Assembly (NCBI GenBank): GCA_947178255.1
Contig: CAMWXP010000009.1
Coordinates: 1 to 45,436, forward strand
Length of the DNA: 45,436 nucleotides
Source: an uncultured Clostridia bacterium
GTDB taxonomy: Bacteria; Bacillota; Clostridia; Christensenellales; Pumilibacteraceae
Reading direction: 5' to 3'
Shown here piece after piece: positions 14,975-24,924 of this stretch. The stretch's first letter is position 1. Each line of letters opens with the position of its first letter. Position numbers and translations under genes: made by a program. Below the pieces are notes generated by a model, which was not told the DNA's origin, made no database searches, and worked only from the letters and a program-made list of their open reading frames with translations.

Positions 14975-17900
14975 ATGGCTAAAAAAGTTGCTGTTCCCGA
15001 TGAAGATGCCATCGAACAAAACGGCGGTATAAAAAAGAAAAAAAAGCATAATTGTTGTTGCACCTGCTGTTTGGTTGTGATAATTATTATGCTTGTTTTA
15101 TTTTTGGGCGCGTTCATAACGGGCTGGATTTTGGGCGACAAATATACCAAAAAGCTTTTCGGTCTATCCATGGGCGACACCTTGGGCGTAGTAAGCGACT
15201 TGTATTGGACGGACGATTCAGACGTAGTTTCGCGTCCGTACACAAGTAAGGACCTCGACGGATTTTACAGCGAAATCAAGCGTAACGTACTGCTTAAAGA
15301 CAGTGCGGAAATAGATTTTGAGTCGGCGCTTAACGCGGCGGTGGACAAATACTTAAACAGCGACAGCACAGCGCCGCAACTAAACGCAAGCTCCGACGGC
15401 GACGGCAACCCCGAAGGCAAGTCCGACGAATCGAGCGTTATCGATATCTTTGTGGATATGATAGTTGGCGTGCTCAACCGCGACAACATAGACATAGAAC
15501 GGCTAAACGGTTATCCCGAAAAGGACGAATACATATTCAATCTTAACGACAAGCAACTTGCCGCGTTTGTTAATTGCGTGCTGAAATCGGTGCTCAAAAA
15601 AGCTGTCAAGCTGGACGCGTTAAAGGACGTGGCGGAAATGGTCAGTCTGGACCGGGTGGTTGCGCTTAAACAAATTTGCTTTACCGCCAACTCCGTAAAA
15701 GGTGAGGACGGCGCGTCGCAGGTTAAGGCCGCGTCTGCCGAAATCACCGTATGGATAGGCTTGCAGGACGCTGCCGGTCAAGCAATCAAATATTTTTTGA
15801 ATGAAGCCAAGCAGGGCTGGGCAGGTGGACTGGTAAGCTGGTTTGGCAATGTTATACTGCCCGAAAACCTGTATCTTACAGTTTCCGTTCCGCTGTCCGG
15901 CGAGGATAACGTGGCGTCGATTAGGATAAACGACATGAACACCAACGAGCGTGAGCGCGCCAACAAGCTGATCAACGGCATAATTAAGCTTGTTAACGGC
16001 GACGATTCCAAAACGCTGGACAACGTTATCGACGATTTTGTAGCACAAATCAGACCGACGCTCGAAAAGGCTACCGAGCATATGGATTTTACCGACGCGA
16101 GCAATGGTACGATTCGCATGGATTTGCTGGAAACGGTAGCGCAAATCGCAAGCATCGAAATAGCGGAAGGTCAAAAGCTGACCAAAGCCGACTTTTTGTA
16201 CGTGCTTCAAGCGCTTTTGTCCGACAAGACCGAGCAGTTGAATTCGCTCGAACCGTTCCGTTACGACAACTGGTACTCGGTGGACGGCGAAATCAGGTAT
16301 ATGCCGACGGGCGGCGCCATTGAAAACAAAATAGACTACGAGCAAAAGTTTATAGAGCAAATCGAACAAAAGTACGCAATAGACTTTGGCGAGAGTAAAA
16401 ACCTGGCCGAGGTATTGGAGTTGCTCGGCATATCGCTGGACGGATCCAACAACACAAGCATGGGGTCTACCGACTTGCTCGACAAGATGGACGGCAATAG
16501 GTTTAACGCTTTGCTCGACGAAAACATAAACGATATACAATTGCATATTACGGATAGAATGTTGGGCGCGGCGTTTTCCGGGCAAATGGATAAGCTGCTC
16601 TCGGGCAATGCCGATTTGCAAAAGCTTGATATGACGCTTGACGCATTGACGTTCGTCAAAAAGTCCGATCCCGAAAAGTCCAATCACCTTTACGCACTGC
16701 TTGCAGTGGAGGTGAACGTAAGCGGACTTATCGACGCGGAAGCGGGCGGGCAAAACAGCATGGTAAACAAGCTTGTCAAGGGGCTTATGCCGGAAAGTAT
16801 ACTGCTAACCGTTACCGTCGATATTACGCGCGACCGTAGCGTTACGCGCGACAGCGCGGAGTTTGTAATAAATTCGTGCAAAAACACCGACCGAGTGCTC
16901 GATATTATGGAGCGGCTGGTGCCGGAGATTAAGCTCAACGAAGTTTCCGACAAGATAAGCAGTACGCTAAACGATATGCTCGATCAAATGGAAGACCGCA
17001 AGCTTAATATCGCGCTTGCCGCTACTACGTTTGAATACAATTCCGACCTGGGTAAATGGCTGGGCGACAGCGGCGCAATAGTGATGCCCGACATTTTCTC
17101 TGTCGTTGCCGACTTGGTGTTGGTGGACGAGGGCGGAAATAAGGTTGTAACCTCCGAACAGCTTCAACACGTAATACGCGACCTTAACAATCCCGCCGAT
17201 ATAACCGCAACTCAGCCCGACGGCTACGGCGATTTTATAGACGACGTGTTTGACAAATACTATTTGACCGATCCCACGCAGCTGCCCGAGCCCAAACCGG
17301 CCGTGACGGACTTTAAGGGACTGACCGAGTATATGTCCGACTTTTCTACCGACAAGCTGCGCGTATACGGCAGGGACGGTATCGCTCACGATACAAGGCA
17401 GATGTCCGATCTTCATCCCGTAATGAGCGCGACCGAGCTGCTTGCGCTGCTCAATGACAATATGGACGGCAAGGACTCTATACAGTCGTATAGCATTGTC
17501 AAGGTGGATATAGGCGACAATACGCTTTCGGTAACTGTGTCCGTAGCGTTGAGCAGCCTGCTTACCGACGCCGCGCAGGTGCAAAAGCTGATTGCGGCGA
17601 CCGAGCTGTATGCAACGGCTACCTTCCACACCGACCAAGTGACGGGGGACGGCACGGAGGACAATCCGTACGGCTACGGCGTTTCGCTTGAAATCAACGT
17701 CCAAAAGCAGGGTGAAAACTCCGTAATGGACGACGACACTTACGACGCAATGCTCAATATAGTTAAGTTCTTTGCAAAGGACTTCGATATCGCAAATCAA
17801 GTCAAAGATTTCGGCGTTATACTGTACGAGCAAATGCAAAGCCTTAACGAAAGTATGGGCGGAGACGAAAATCTTCAGTTGTTCACGTTTACCGAAAACG

Positions 17901-18829
17901 GGTTGGAGCTTACCGACTTCTACACATTCCTCGCGCTCAAAATGGAGCCCGGACTCATCGAAGACGGTTATACCAACGAGGATATTAGAAAGACGTTGCA
18001 GGGCTTATACACATACGACGAAACTGCGCCCAATGATAACAACTTTATAGTAAGCGACATAATGTTCAACACGCCGTCCGAAAAGGGCAGTAGGCGGTGG
18101 ACGAACGACGAAGTTACCGGTAATTTGACAACCGGCGAGGGTGGACTGTACGGCAACACGCATTTGGACGTCGACTTTAACGGCTTCCTCAAACAGGGCG
18201 TGGAAGTAATAGCGAAAGACGGCGAAGTTACCGTCGAGCAAACGATGATTTTGGCCAAGGGCGACAAGCGTGACAAAGTAGCTGCCGTGCGCACATGGCT
18301 TACACAAAGACTCAAATTAAGTGAAGCCGACGTCGTGGACGAAAACTCCGATTATCTTGCCGTAACGTTCTCCATGACAATGGGTAACTTTGTGGGCGGC
18401 GACGGCGAAGGCTCCAACGACGCAAAATCGATGTTCCCCACCAAAATTTACGCGACGGTCGTGTACAAGTACAACGCCGCGGCAACGGGCGATAAGTTTA
18501 CCGTTGTCGGCGGTATAAGCGAAGACGACGTCGCGCCCGTGCTGGTGTTCAACAATATGGACGGTGCCCAGTACGACATAATGGTACGCCTGATGGGTGC
18601 CAATCCCACCGGCGAGGATACCGGCGCGTCTGCCGACGGCAAGGTCAATATCAAGACCATAGCAAAAGAGGGCGCAAAGGTTCTTAACGGTATGACCCAT
18701 ATCGATGTGGGCGGAATCAAAGTCGATACCACAATCACATTCTCCGCCACAAGTGACACTGCCGATCCTCCGGAGGCGGGTATGGGTAAGGTATTCATAA
18801 GCAAACCCGCTCCTTCCTTTGGCGGTTAA
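14975..18829 (+). CDS. Large membrane-anchored extracytoplasmic protein, unknown function
   Basis: 1284 residues from ATG 14975; the open frame extends to 14909 but that part lies over the promoter. Residues 1-26 are cytoplasmic and end in a lysine run. A cysteine cluster (NCCCTCC) then abuts one membrane helix (about 33-53), and the remaining ~1225 residues should be outside the cell. The outer part is acidic, low in cysteine and contains repeated modules: LPENLYLTVSVPLSGED..ASIRIND and MPESILLTVTVDITRDR..AEFVIN are alternating strand/helix units separated by helical blocks. No enzyme motif is recognised. The architecture (one N-terminal anchor, very long repetitive strand-rich domain) is loosely reminiscent of AsmA/TULIP-type envelope proteins, but I cannot assign it. 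It is monocistronic. Confidence 0.8.
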   Translation: MAKKVAVPDEDAIEQNGGIKKKKKHNCCCTCCLVVIIIMLVLFLGAFITGWILGDKYTKKLFGLSMGDTLGVVSDLYWTDDSDVVSRPYTSKDLDGFYSEIKRNVLLKDSAEIDFESALNAAVDKYLNSDSTAPQLNASSDGDGNPEGKSDESSVIDIFVDMIVGVLNRDNIDIERLNGYPEKDEYIFNLNDKQLAAFVNCVLKSVLKKAVKLDALKDVAEMVSLDRVVALKQICFTANSVKGEDGASQVKAASAEITVWIGLQDAAGQAIKYFLNEAKQGWAGGLVSWFGNVILPENLYLTVSVPLSGEDNVASIRINDMNTNERERANKLINGIIKLVNGDDSKTLDNVIDDFVAQIRPTLEKATEHMDFTDASNGTIRMDLLETVAQIASIEIAEGQKLTKADFLYVLQALLSDKTEQLNSLEPFRYDNWYSVDGEIRYMPTGGAIENKIDYEQKFIEQIEQKYAIDFGESKNLAEVLELLGISLDGSNNTSMGSTDLLDKMDGNRFNALLDENINDIQLHITDRMLGAAFSGQMDKLLSGNADLQKLDMTLDALTFVKKSDPEKSNHLYALLAVEVNVSGLIDAEAGGQNSMVNKLVKGLMPESILLTVTVDITRDRSVTRDSAEFVINSCKNTDRVLDIMERLVPEIKLNEVSDKISSTLNDMLDQMEDRKLNIALAATTFEYNSDLGKWLGDSGAIVMPDIFSVVADLVLVDEGGNKVVTSEQLQHVIRDLNNPADITATQPDGYGDFIDDVFDKYYLTDPTQLPEPKPAVTDFKGLTEYMSDFSTDKLRVYGRDGIAHDTRQMSDLHPVMSATELLALLNDNMDGKDSIQSYSIVKVDIGDNTLSVTVSVALSSLLTDAAQVQKLIAATELYATATFHTDQVTGDGTEDNPYGYGVSLEINVQKQGENSVMDDDTYDAMLNIVKFFAKDFDIANQVKDFGVILYEQMQSLNESMGGDENLQLFTFTENGLELTDFYTFLALKMEPGLIEDGYTNEDIRKTLQGLYTYDETAPNDNNFIVSDIMFNTPSEKGSRRWTNDEVTGNLTTGEGGLYGNTHLDVDFNGFLKQGVEVIAKDGEVTVEQTMILAKGDKRDKVAAVRTWLTQRLKLSEADVVDENSDYLAVTFSMTMGNFVGGDGEGSNDAKSMFPTKIYATVVYKYNAAATGDKFTVVGGISEDDVAPVLVFNNMDGAQYDIMVRLMGANPTGEDTGASADGKVNIKTIAKEGAKVLNGMTHIDVGGIKVDTTITFSATSDTADPPEAGMGKVFISKPAPSFGG

Positions 18830-18852
18830 TGTAATGATAATACGATTTTGTC

Positions 18853-18882
18853 AGCCCTCTCGTTATAGAGAGGGCTTTTATT
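18853..18882 (+). terminator. Intrinsic terminator after large membrane-anchored protein
   Basis: A 9-bp stem AGCCCTCTC/GAGAGGGCT (18853-18861 with 18868-18876) has a 6-nt loop and is followed by TTTTATT. Confidence 0.92.
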
Positions 18883-19001
18883 CTGCATAATTTCGGCATA
18901 ATAAGGCAAAATAAAGTAAATGGTTATTCAATTTGTCAAAATATACGGCGCCAAACTGTACAAAATGCCTAAAAAATAATAAAAATTTTTTAAAAACCCT
19001 A

Positions 19002-19030
19002 TTGACAAAGGCGGCATATAATGATAGAAT
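19002..19030 (+). promoter_or_regulatory. Promoter of alpha-glucan utilisation operon
   Basis: TTGACA (19002-19007), 17-nt spacer, TAGAAT (19025-19030), preceded by an A/T-rich tract (18971-18996) that could act as an UP element. The leader is about 32 nt and contains GGAGG (19056-19060). No clear LacI-type palindrome was found in the preceding 120 nt. Confidence 0.78.
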
Positions 19031-19068
19031 TTACATAGCAATATAAAAATTCATTATGGAGGAAATTT

Positions 19069-20466
19069 ATGAAGAAATTGCTGGCAACATTATTGGCGTC
19101 TACCATGGCGCTTTCAGCTATGGGTGGACTTGTAGCATGCGGCGGCGAGGGCAGCGGAGACGACCCCAACACCATTACCGTATGGGCACCAGAAAACTCC
19201 CATGGCTCCGAAGAGGAAGAAACGGGATACAAGGGCATGATTGCCGGATGGAAAGAAGCTTATCCCGAATATGCGCATTACAACGTAAGGTTTGTAGCAA
19301 AGGCCGAGAGTGATGTTAACAGCTCTTTAGGTAACAACCCTGCTGCGGGGGCGGAAGTATTCTTCTTTGCGTCCGACCACTATAGAGATCTTGTTCACAA
19401 CAAGGGCCTTCAACCGCTTACCGACGAGTATGTGCAACAAATAAAGGCACGTGACGAAGAATTTACGTATGAATTTGTCACCGACGACGAAGACAAAATG
19501 TGGGCGTTCCCTACAACCAACGACAACGGCTACTTCCTGTGGTACAACGACGAGTATTTAAGCGAAGACGACGTTAAAGATCTTGACTCTTTGATTGCGG
19601 CGTGCAATGCGCAAAACGTACACTTTTCGTTCCCTTACGGTGTTTCTTGGTATGCCGCCTCGTTTATGATGGGTATGGGCTGCAAATTCAACTACGACGA
19701 TGAAGATCACTATATTTGCGACGCGAATACCCCTGCGGCAAAAGGCGCAGCCAAAGCTATGTTTAAGTATGCCAACTCTGCCAACAACATCGACGGCGTA
19801 AAAGATACCAAGGGCAAAAAGACGGACGTAATAGTTTCCGTCGAAGACCCCAGTGCCGGCTTGGCGGATGGTACAATTGGTGTGGCTATGTCCTATGCAT
19901 CTCGGTACACGGATATCGAGAAAGCTTATCGCAACAAATACACCAGCACTGCTACCGGTACAGTCGACGAGGAAAAGCTTGAGGAAGCTTTGAGTCACCT
20001 CAAAGCCACGGTTCTCCCCACGTTTAAGGCTACTGTCGACGGCACAACCGAAGAAAAAACGTACCACATGGGCACCTTCTACGGCGGCAAGTACTGCGGC
20101 GTAAACCGCTCCAAATCGGAAGCTAAGATTGTTGCTTCGCTCTCGCTTGCAAACTGGTTCACCAAAGAGGAAGGCCAAAAGGTTCGCTTTGAGGCGGACG
20201 GCGCAGGCCCCAGCAATAAGAACGCTGCTACGTTGGAAAATGTGCAAAAGAGCATCGGTATTCAAGCGTACAAAGCACAAGTAGCACTCGGCGACGAGAC
20301 AAACTGCATACAAGGCGCGCAAAAGGGAACATTCTGGGACAACATCAACAAATTTTCCGAGGGTGTGTTCGAGCGCAAAGTAGACGCCGGTTCGGAGGTT
20401 GACTATACGACCGAGATAGGCATGTTGGCACAGCTTGCAAAGATTGCCGCCGACATAGGCAACTAA
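19069..20466 (+). CDS. Extracellular sugar-binding lipoprotein of ABC importer (MalE-like)
   Basis: A 465-residue protein. The signal peptide ends in a lipobox (LVAC, Cys24), followed by an acidic linker and then a family 1 solute-binding fold: ITVWAPENS at the start, ..FPTTNDNGYFLWYNDEYLSEDDV.. in the first lobe, ..GMGCKFNYDDEDHYICDANTPAAKGA.. and ..LANWFTKEEGQKVRFEADGAGPSNKNA.. in the second. It should capture an oligosaccharide for the permeases encoded next. The amylase and pullulanases downstream suggest maltodextrins as substrate. It is first in the operon, with a GGAGG site 8 nt from the start. Confidence 0.9.
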   Translation: MKKLLATLLASTMALSAMGGLVACGGEGSGDDPNTITVWAPENSHGSEEEETGYKGMIAGWKEAYPEYAHYNVRFVAKAESDVNSSLGNNPAAGAEVFFFASDHYRDLVHNKGLQPLTDEYVQQIKARDEEFTYEFVTDDEDKMWAFPTTNDNGYFLWYNDEYLSEDDVKDLDSLIAACNAQNVHFSFPYGVSWYAASFMMGMGCKFNYDDEDHYICDANTPAAKGAAKAMFKYANSANNIDGVKDTKGKKTDVIVSVEDPSAGLADGTIGVAMSYASRYTDIEKAYRNKYTSTATGTVDEEKLEEALSHLKATVLPTFKATVDGTTEEKTYHMGTFYGGKYCGVNRSKSEAKIVASLSLANWFTKEEGQKVRFEADGAGPSNKNAATLENVQKSIGIQAYKAQVALGDETNCIQGAQKGTFWDNINKFSEGVFERKVDAGSEVDYTTEIGMLAQLAKIAADIGN

Positions 20467-20493
20467 TCGAATATAACGAATAAATCATGACGG

Positions 20494-20537
20494 TTTTCGC
20501 CGAGCCGATAAACTCGGCTCGGCGAAAATTCTTTTTT
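20494..20537 (+). terminator. Intra-operon attenuating hairpin between binding protein and permease genes
   Basis: A perfect 15-bp stem (20494-20508 with 20514-20528), 5-nt loop and a downstream T-run (20531-20537). It lies between two genes of one operon, so it probably terminates partially and protects the upstream mRNA, giving more binding protein than permease. Confidence 0.82.
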
Positions 20538-20550
20538 ATAGGAGTAAATT

Positions 20551-22098
20551 ATGGCAGACAATACCAAAGCCGCCACTCCTACTTGGAAGTTATACAACAG
20601 ACCGTGGTACCAAAAGTTTGGATTAGCTATTTGGAACTACATAAAAAACGTCGGTCTTATGTTGTGGAGCGTGATTCGCGCAATACCCAAAAAGATTTGG
20701 GGCTTTATATGCGCGATAGGGCTGTGCTTTCAGGGCTTGTGGTTTAGGTTTAAAAAAGGTGACTGGCGTACCAAAATGTCGTACCTTATTATGGGGTTCG
20801 GCTGTTTTTCGCGCAGTCCCAAACAATTTTTGAAGGGCTTTTTGCTGCTCGCCGTAGAAGTACTGTTTATTTTGTTTATGGTATTCGTAGGCGCGCACAA
20901 TCTTTATATGCTCGGTTCGTTGGGCGACGTCGGTTGGGTGGACAATCCCAGTGGCATAGGTGGATATATTGTTGATAACTCGCTCAAAATAATGATTTTC
21001 AGCGTTATGACATTGATGCTGATGATCTTTTTTGTGTATATGTACATCAAGAACACGGAAATCGCTTACGCTACGCAAAAGCGTGTGGAAGCGGGCTTGC
21101 CGCTTACCACCCCCAAGCACCAGCTAAATTACGCGCTTAACGACGGGTATCATGTAACCGTGCTTACGTTGCCCATACTCGGCATACTGTTCATCACCGT
21201 GCTGCCGCTTGTATGTAACATTTTGGTCGCGTTTACCAACTTCGACTACCAGCACGCGCCTATGGCGGGTGAGCTGTTCGATTGGGTAGGCTTCCAGTCG
21301 TTTAACACGGTATTTACCAAATCGTACGGCGCGGCAATTTGGAGCGTTCTCGGTTGGACTATTATATGGGCTGTTTTTGCGACGTTTACCAACTTCTTCT
21401 TTGGCATGTTCCTCGCAATGATCATCAACAAAAAGTCTATCAAGCTCAAGGTATTTTGGCGTACTTGCTTTGTTATAGTAATAGCCGTGCCCGACTTTGT
21501 TTCGCTTTTGATGATGAGTAAGTTCTTCGCGTACAGTAAGCTGACTACGGAAACCGGTACATTCAACCGAATATTGATGACATGGTTCAATTTGGACGCT
21601 AATATAAACTGGCTGGGTGATATCGCTCACGGCGGATTGTTGCCACGTGTAATGGTTATAGTAATCAACCTTTGGCGCGGTATGCCGTTTACCATGCTTT
21701 CCACCTACGGCATACTTATGAACATCCCCGAGGAGTTGTACGAATCCAGCCGTATAGACGGCGCAGGACCTGTACGCAGATTTGTTTCAATCACCTTCCC
21801 GTACATAATGTTTGTTATGGGCCCTCAGCTTATAACGACGTTTACAGGCAATATCAACAACTTCAACGTTATATTCTTCTTGACTGGCGGTGGCCCCAAC
21901 ATACGTGTGGGCGGCATTGCTCCCGGACAAACCGACCTTCTTGTTACTTGGTTGTACAAAATGACGGTAAGTTCTACCGACAAAGAGTATAGCAACGGTG
22001 CGGTTCTCGGTATATTCACGTTCATCATTTCCAGTATATTTGCCTTGATCGTGTTTAACAGTTCCAAATCGGTTAAGCAGGAGGATACTTTCCAATGA
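20551..22098 (+). CDS. ABC sugar importer permease, MalF type
   Basis: A 515-residue inner-membrane protein with about eight membrane helices, as in MalF. A cytoplasmic N-terminal extension of ~90 residues is rich in basic and aromatic residues. The ABC-ATPase docking EAA loop is clear (EELYESSRIDGAGPVRRFVSITFP, near residue 395). It should form the channel with the MalG-type subunit. GGAG precedes the ATG, and the stop overlaps the next start (ATGA), so the two are translationally coupled. No MalK-like ATPase gene lies in the window. Confidence 0.92.
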   Translation: MADNTKAATPTWKLYNRPWYQKFGLAIWNYIKNVGLMLWSVIRAIPKKIWGFICAIGLCFQGLWFRFKKGDWRTKMSYLIMGFGCFSRSPKQFLKGFLLLAVEVLFILFMVFVGAHNLYMLGSLGDVGWVDNPSGIGGYIVDNSLKIMIFSVMTLMLMIFFVYMYIKNTEIAYATQKRVEAGLPLTTPKHQLNYALNDGYHVTVLTLPILGILFITVLPLVCNILVAFTNFDYQHAPMAGELFDWVGFQSFNTVFTKSYGAAIWSVLGWTIIWAVFATFTNFFFGMFLAMIINKKSIKLKVFWRTCFVIVIAVPDFVSLLMMSKFFAYSKLTTETGTFNRILMTWFNLDANINWLGDIAHGGLLPRVMVIVINLWRGMPFTMLSTYGILMNIPEELYESSRIDGAGPVRRFVSITFPYIMFVMGPQLITTFTGNINNFNVIFFLTGGGPNIRVGGIAPGQTDLLVTWLYKMTVSSTDKEYSNGAVLGIFTFIISSIFALIVFNSSKSVKQEDTFQ

Positions 22099-22964
22099 TA
22101 GGATTAAGATCTAAACGTATTATTTCCGATACCGTAATTTACATCGTGCTTACGCTGCTTGTTGTTATATGGCTTTTCCCGTTAGTATGGATGATACTCA
22201 AAGCGTTTGACGTGCTTTGGACGGGGCCGTATTCGCCGACGATCTTCCCCGAAATGATGGGAATGACCAACTTCAAAAACTTGTTCGGCGGCGAGGGCTA
22301 CCAAAACTATCCTTACGGTCAGTGGCTGTTGAACACCTTCTTTGTAGCGTTGGGATCGTGCGTTATTTCCACGCTTTTGACCCTTATGGTGTCCTTTGCG
22401 CTTTCCCGTCTTCGCTTTAAGGCGAGAAAGAAGCTTATGAACATAGCGCTTATCTTGGGCTTGTTCCCCGGCTTCCTTTCCATTATAGCGTTGTTGTACA
22501 TCTTTACCGAGTTTAACCTTGACAACAGCCTTTTCGGACTTACGCTCGCTTATTCGCTGGCTTCGGGTATGGGCTACTACGTCGTAAAAGGATTTTTCGA
22601 CACGGTGCCCATTGCAATCGACGAGGCTGCGCGTATAGACGGCGCAACCAAAAACCGCATTTTCTGGCGGATGATAATTCCGCTCAGTAAGCCGATAATC
22701 ATTTATACGATACTTACTGCGTTTATCGGACCGTGGTGTGACTTTATTCTCGCTAAGGTCTTGATAAATCCGAGTGCGGTCGAAAACTTCACCGTTGCCA
22801 TAGGTATTCAGCAGTGGCTGGCCACAGACGATAACGTAATCAGTAGAAAGTTTGCTCAGTTCTGTGCGGGCGGCACGCTTATTTCCGTACCCATCGTTTT
22901 GCTCTACATGATCATGCAAAAGTTCTATGTTGCGGGCATTACCGGCGGCGCGGCAAAAGGTTAA
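22095..22964 (+). CDS. ABC sugar importer permease, MalG type
   Basis: A 289-residue protein with six predicted membrane helices and the EAA loop IAIDEAARIDGATKNRIFWR before IIPLSKP. It is typical of the second permease of maltodextrin-class importers. It overlaps the MalF-type gene by 4 bp. The conserved C-terminus (LYMIMQKFYVAGITGGAAKG) matches the MalG family, whose last residues contact the transport ATPase. Confidence 0.93.
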   Translation: MIGLRSKRIISDTVIYIVLTLLVVIWLFPLVWMILKAFDVLWTGPYSPTIFPEMMGMTNFKNLFGGEGYQNYPYGQWLLNTFFVALGSCVISTLLTLMVSFALSRLRFKARKKLMNIALILGLFPGFLSIIALLYIFTEFNLDNSLFGLTLAYSLASGMGYYVVKGFFDTVPIAIDEAARIDGATKNRIFWRMIIPLSKPIIIYTILTAFIGPWCDFILAKVLINPSAVENFTVAIGIQQWLATDDNVISRKFAQFCAGGTLISVPIVLLYMIMQKFYVAGITGGAAKG

Positions 22965-22984
22965 TCTACTATTTTGCACTTCTG

Positions 22985-23012
22985 GCAGCATACGGCTATT
23001 GCCGTGTGCTGC
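22985..23012 (+). other. Intercistronic hairpin between permease and amylase genes
   Basis: A 12-bp stem GCAGCATACGGC/GCCGTGTGCTGC (one G-T pair) with a TATT loop. No real T-run follows, so it is more likely an mRNA-stability or pausing element than a full terminator. The remaining ~65 nt before the amylase show no good promoter. Confidence 0.65.
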
Positions 23013-23078
23013 TTGTGGTGTATAGCATTTGTTTACTTACAACCCAAGTTTTTTAAAACATTTTCATTCGGTGATTAA

Positions 23079-24872
23079 ATGAAAAAGAACATACTAAAAA
23101 AGATATTTTCGGCTGTTGCTGCGGTCGCCGCAGCTACCGTTATGCCACTTTCCGCTATCGGCTGCGGCAATGATGGGCCGACATGGACTCCGCCGCAAAA
23201 TACCGACGTATATAATATTCCGCAAGACTATGCGCGGACGTATTACGAGGTTTTTGTTCGCTCTTTCTCTGACGGCAACGGCGACGGAATAGGGGATTTG
23301 CAGGGTTTGATCAAAAACCTCGACTACCTTAACGACGGCGACGATTCCACAATGACCGATCTCGGTGTAAACGGCATTTGGCTTATGCCCATCAACAAAT
23401 CCGGCTCGTACCATAAGTACGACGTTATCGATTACTACCAAATAGACGACGAGTACGGCACGCTGGACGACTTTAAGCAGCTTGCGGAGGAGTGCGAAAA
23501 GCGCGGCATTTGGATACAAATGGATTTGGTGCTCAACCATACGTCCAATCAGCATGCTTGGTTCAAGGCTGCTGTGGCGTCGGCAAAGGCGGGCAAGCGC
23601 CCCACTACCGACAAGGCAATGAAAAAGTACGTCTTTCAAGTGAGCGAAGACATGCCGACGGACAAGGGAACGTGGCACAAGGTAGCAGGAACAAACTATT
23701 GGTATCTCGGCAATTTCAGCGGCAGTATGCCCGACCTCAATCTCGACAACGAGGAGGTCAGGGCGGAAATACTCACTATTGTGGAGTACTGGCTCAAAAA
23801 GGGAGTTCGCTCATTCCGTTTAGACGCGGTGCCTTGGGCGTACAATACCAGTGCGAACTATAATGAGGAAAACGGCGAGTTTTGGTCTTGGTTCTGTCAA
23901 AACTGCGATAGACTGGGTAGGCAGGTATACGGCGAAAGCACGCCCGATCTTCCTGTCTACTGCTACAACGTAGGCGAAGTTTGGGGCGGTGGTTCGGATT
24001 CCATCAAATCGTTTTTCCGCACGGGCATGAGTTGCTTCAATTACGAAATGGCTGCCGCTTATAACAAAGGGTTCTCCGGTGCGGTAAACGGCAACGACAG
24101 AGCTTATTCGTACGTAACCAAGCAAGTGCGCAATCAGCAGGACGCGCTTGCCGTAGATCCCAACGCGCTGCTCAGCAACTTCCTTTCTTGTCACGACAAC
24201 AACAGGAGCGCGGGCAATCATTTCGGCTTTGACGTAGCAAAAATCAAGCAAGCCGCGGCGCTGTATTTGCTTTCCGCCGGTAATGCGTACATTTACTACG
24301 GCGAGGAAATAGGCGCGGCGGGCGAAAAGTACGGCGACAACGAGCCCGATTCCAATATGCGTATGCCGTTTAATTGGGGCGACGCGAGCAAGGGTATAAC
24401 CACCAATCCGCCGCAAACCAATTACGAAGGCACGCAAGAGCTGGGCAGCTGGGCGTCGCAAACCAACAACGAAAATTCCATTCTTACTTTTTACCGCGAA
24501 ACTATTAAAATTCGCAACCGCTTCCCCGAAATTGCGCGCGGCGTGATGAAGCAGTACGCACTGGACGCAAATAGCGGTTTGGGCAATCCCGACGAAATAC
24601 TGGAAGCTTCCGGCAAAAAGTATTTGGACAGCGTTAACAAGCTTAACGACAACGTAGCAATCTACACCATTACTTACAAGGATAATACGTTGTTGTTCTT
24701 CCACAACCTCAGTGAAGAAAAGGACGCTACCATTGACGTATCGGCGTTTGCCGGATACGAGATTGCGGCGTCGCTCAAAACTCGCAGCGGAAGCGCTACG
24801 CTTACCGGCGCATCGCTCGGTTTGCCTGCGGGCGCGGTAGCCGTTTTGGCCTTGCCCAAAGCCGCAGAATAG
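23079..24872 (+). CDS. Lipoprotein alpha-amylase, glycoside hydrolase family 13
   Basis: A 597-residue surface enzyme hydrolysing alpha-1,4-glucans. The signal peptide ends at a lipobox (AIGC, Cys29). The catalytic barrel starts at YYEVFVRSFSDGNGDG (calcium/oligo-glucosidase-like loop). The four GH13 motifs are intact: DLVLNH, GVRSFRLDAV (nucleophile Asp), VGEVWG (acid Glu) and LSCHDN (third Asp). A small C-terminal beta domain ends the protein. The QIDDEYGTLDDFKQL stretch and GDGIGDLQG resemble oligo-1,6-glucosidase/neopullulanase-like members, so exact specificity is open. It sits downstream of the importer genes, probably in the same operon. Confidence 0.92.
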   Translation: MKKNILKKIFSAVAAVAAATVMPLSAIGCGNDGPTWTPPQNTDVYNIPQDYARTYYEVFVRSFSDGNGDGIGDLQGLIKNLDYLNDGDDSTMTDLGVNGIWLMPINKSGSYHKYDVIDYYQIDDEYGTLDDFKQLAEECEKRGIWIQMDLVLNHTSNQHAWFKAAVASAKAGKRPTTDKAMKKYVFQVSEDMPTDKGTWHKVAGTNYWYLGNFSGSMPDLNLDNEEVRAEILTIVEYWLKKGVRSFRLDAVPWAYNTSANYNEENGEFWSWFCQNCDRLGRQVYGESTPDLPVYCYNVGEVWGGGSDSIKSFFRTGMSCFNYEMAAAYNKGFSGAVNGNDRAYSYVTKQVRNQQDALAVDPNALLSNFLSCHDNNRSAGNHFGFDVAKIKQAAALYLLSAGNAYIYYGEEIGAAGEKYGDNEPDSNMRMPFNWGDASKGITTNPPQTNYEGTQELGSWASQTNNENSILTFYRETIKIRNRFPEIARGVMKQYALDANSGLGNPDEILEASGKKYLDSVNKLNDNVAIYTITYKDNTLLFFHNLSEEKDATIDVSAFAGYEIAASLKTRSGSATLTGASLGLPAGAVAVLALPKAAE

Positions 24873-24924
24873 TTTTTGGGCAGGTATCGACTAATATCGA
24901 CTTTATCGCTACTATTCACATAAA

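Noticed and set aside
19017-19022. TATAAT at 19017 as the -10 box of the sugar operon
   Set aside because: Only 9 nt from the TTGACA box; TAGAAT at 19025 has the correct 17-nt spacing.
20487-20747. Small plus-strand frame overlapping the permease start
   Set aside because: It runs through the intercistronic hairpin and is out of frame with the permease; no ribosome site.
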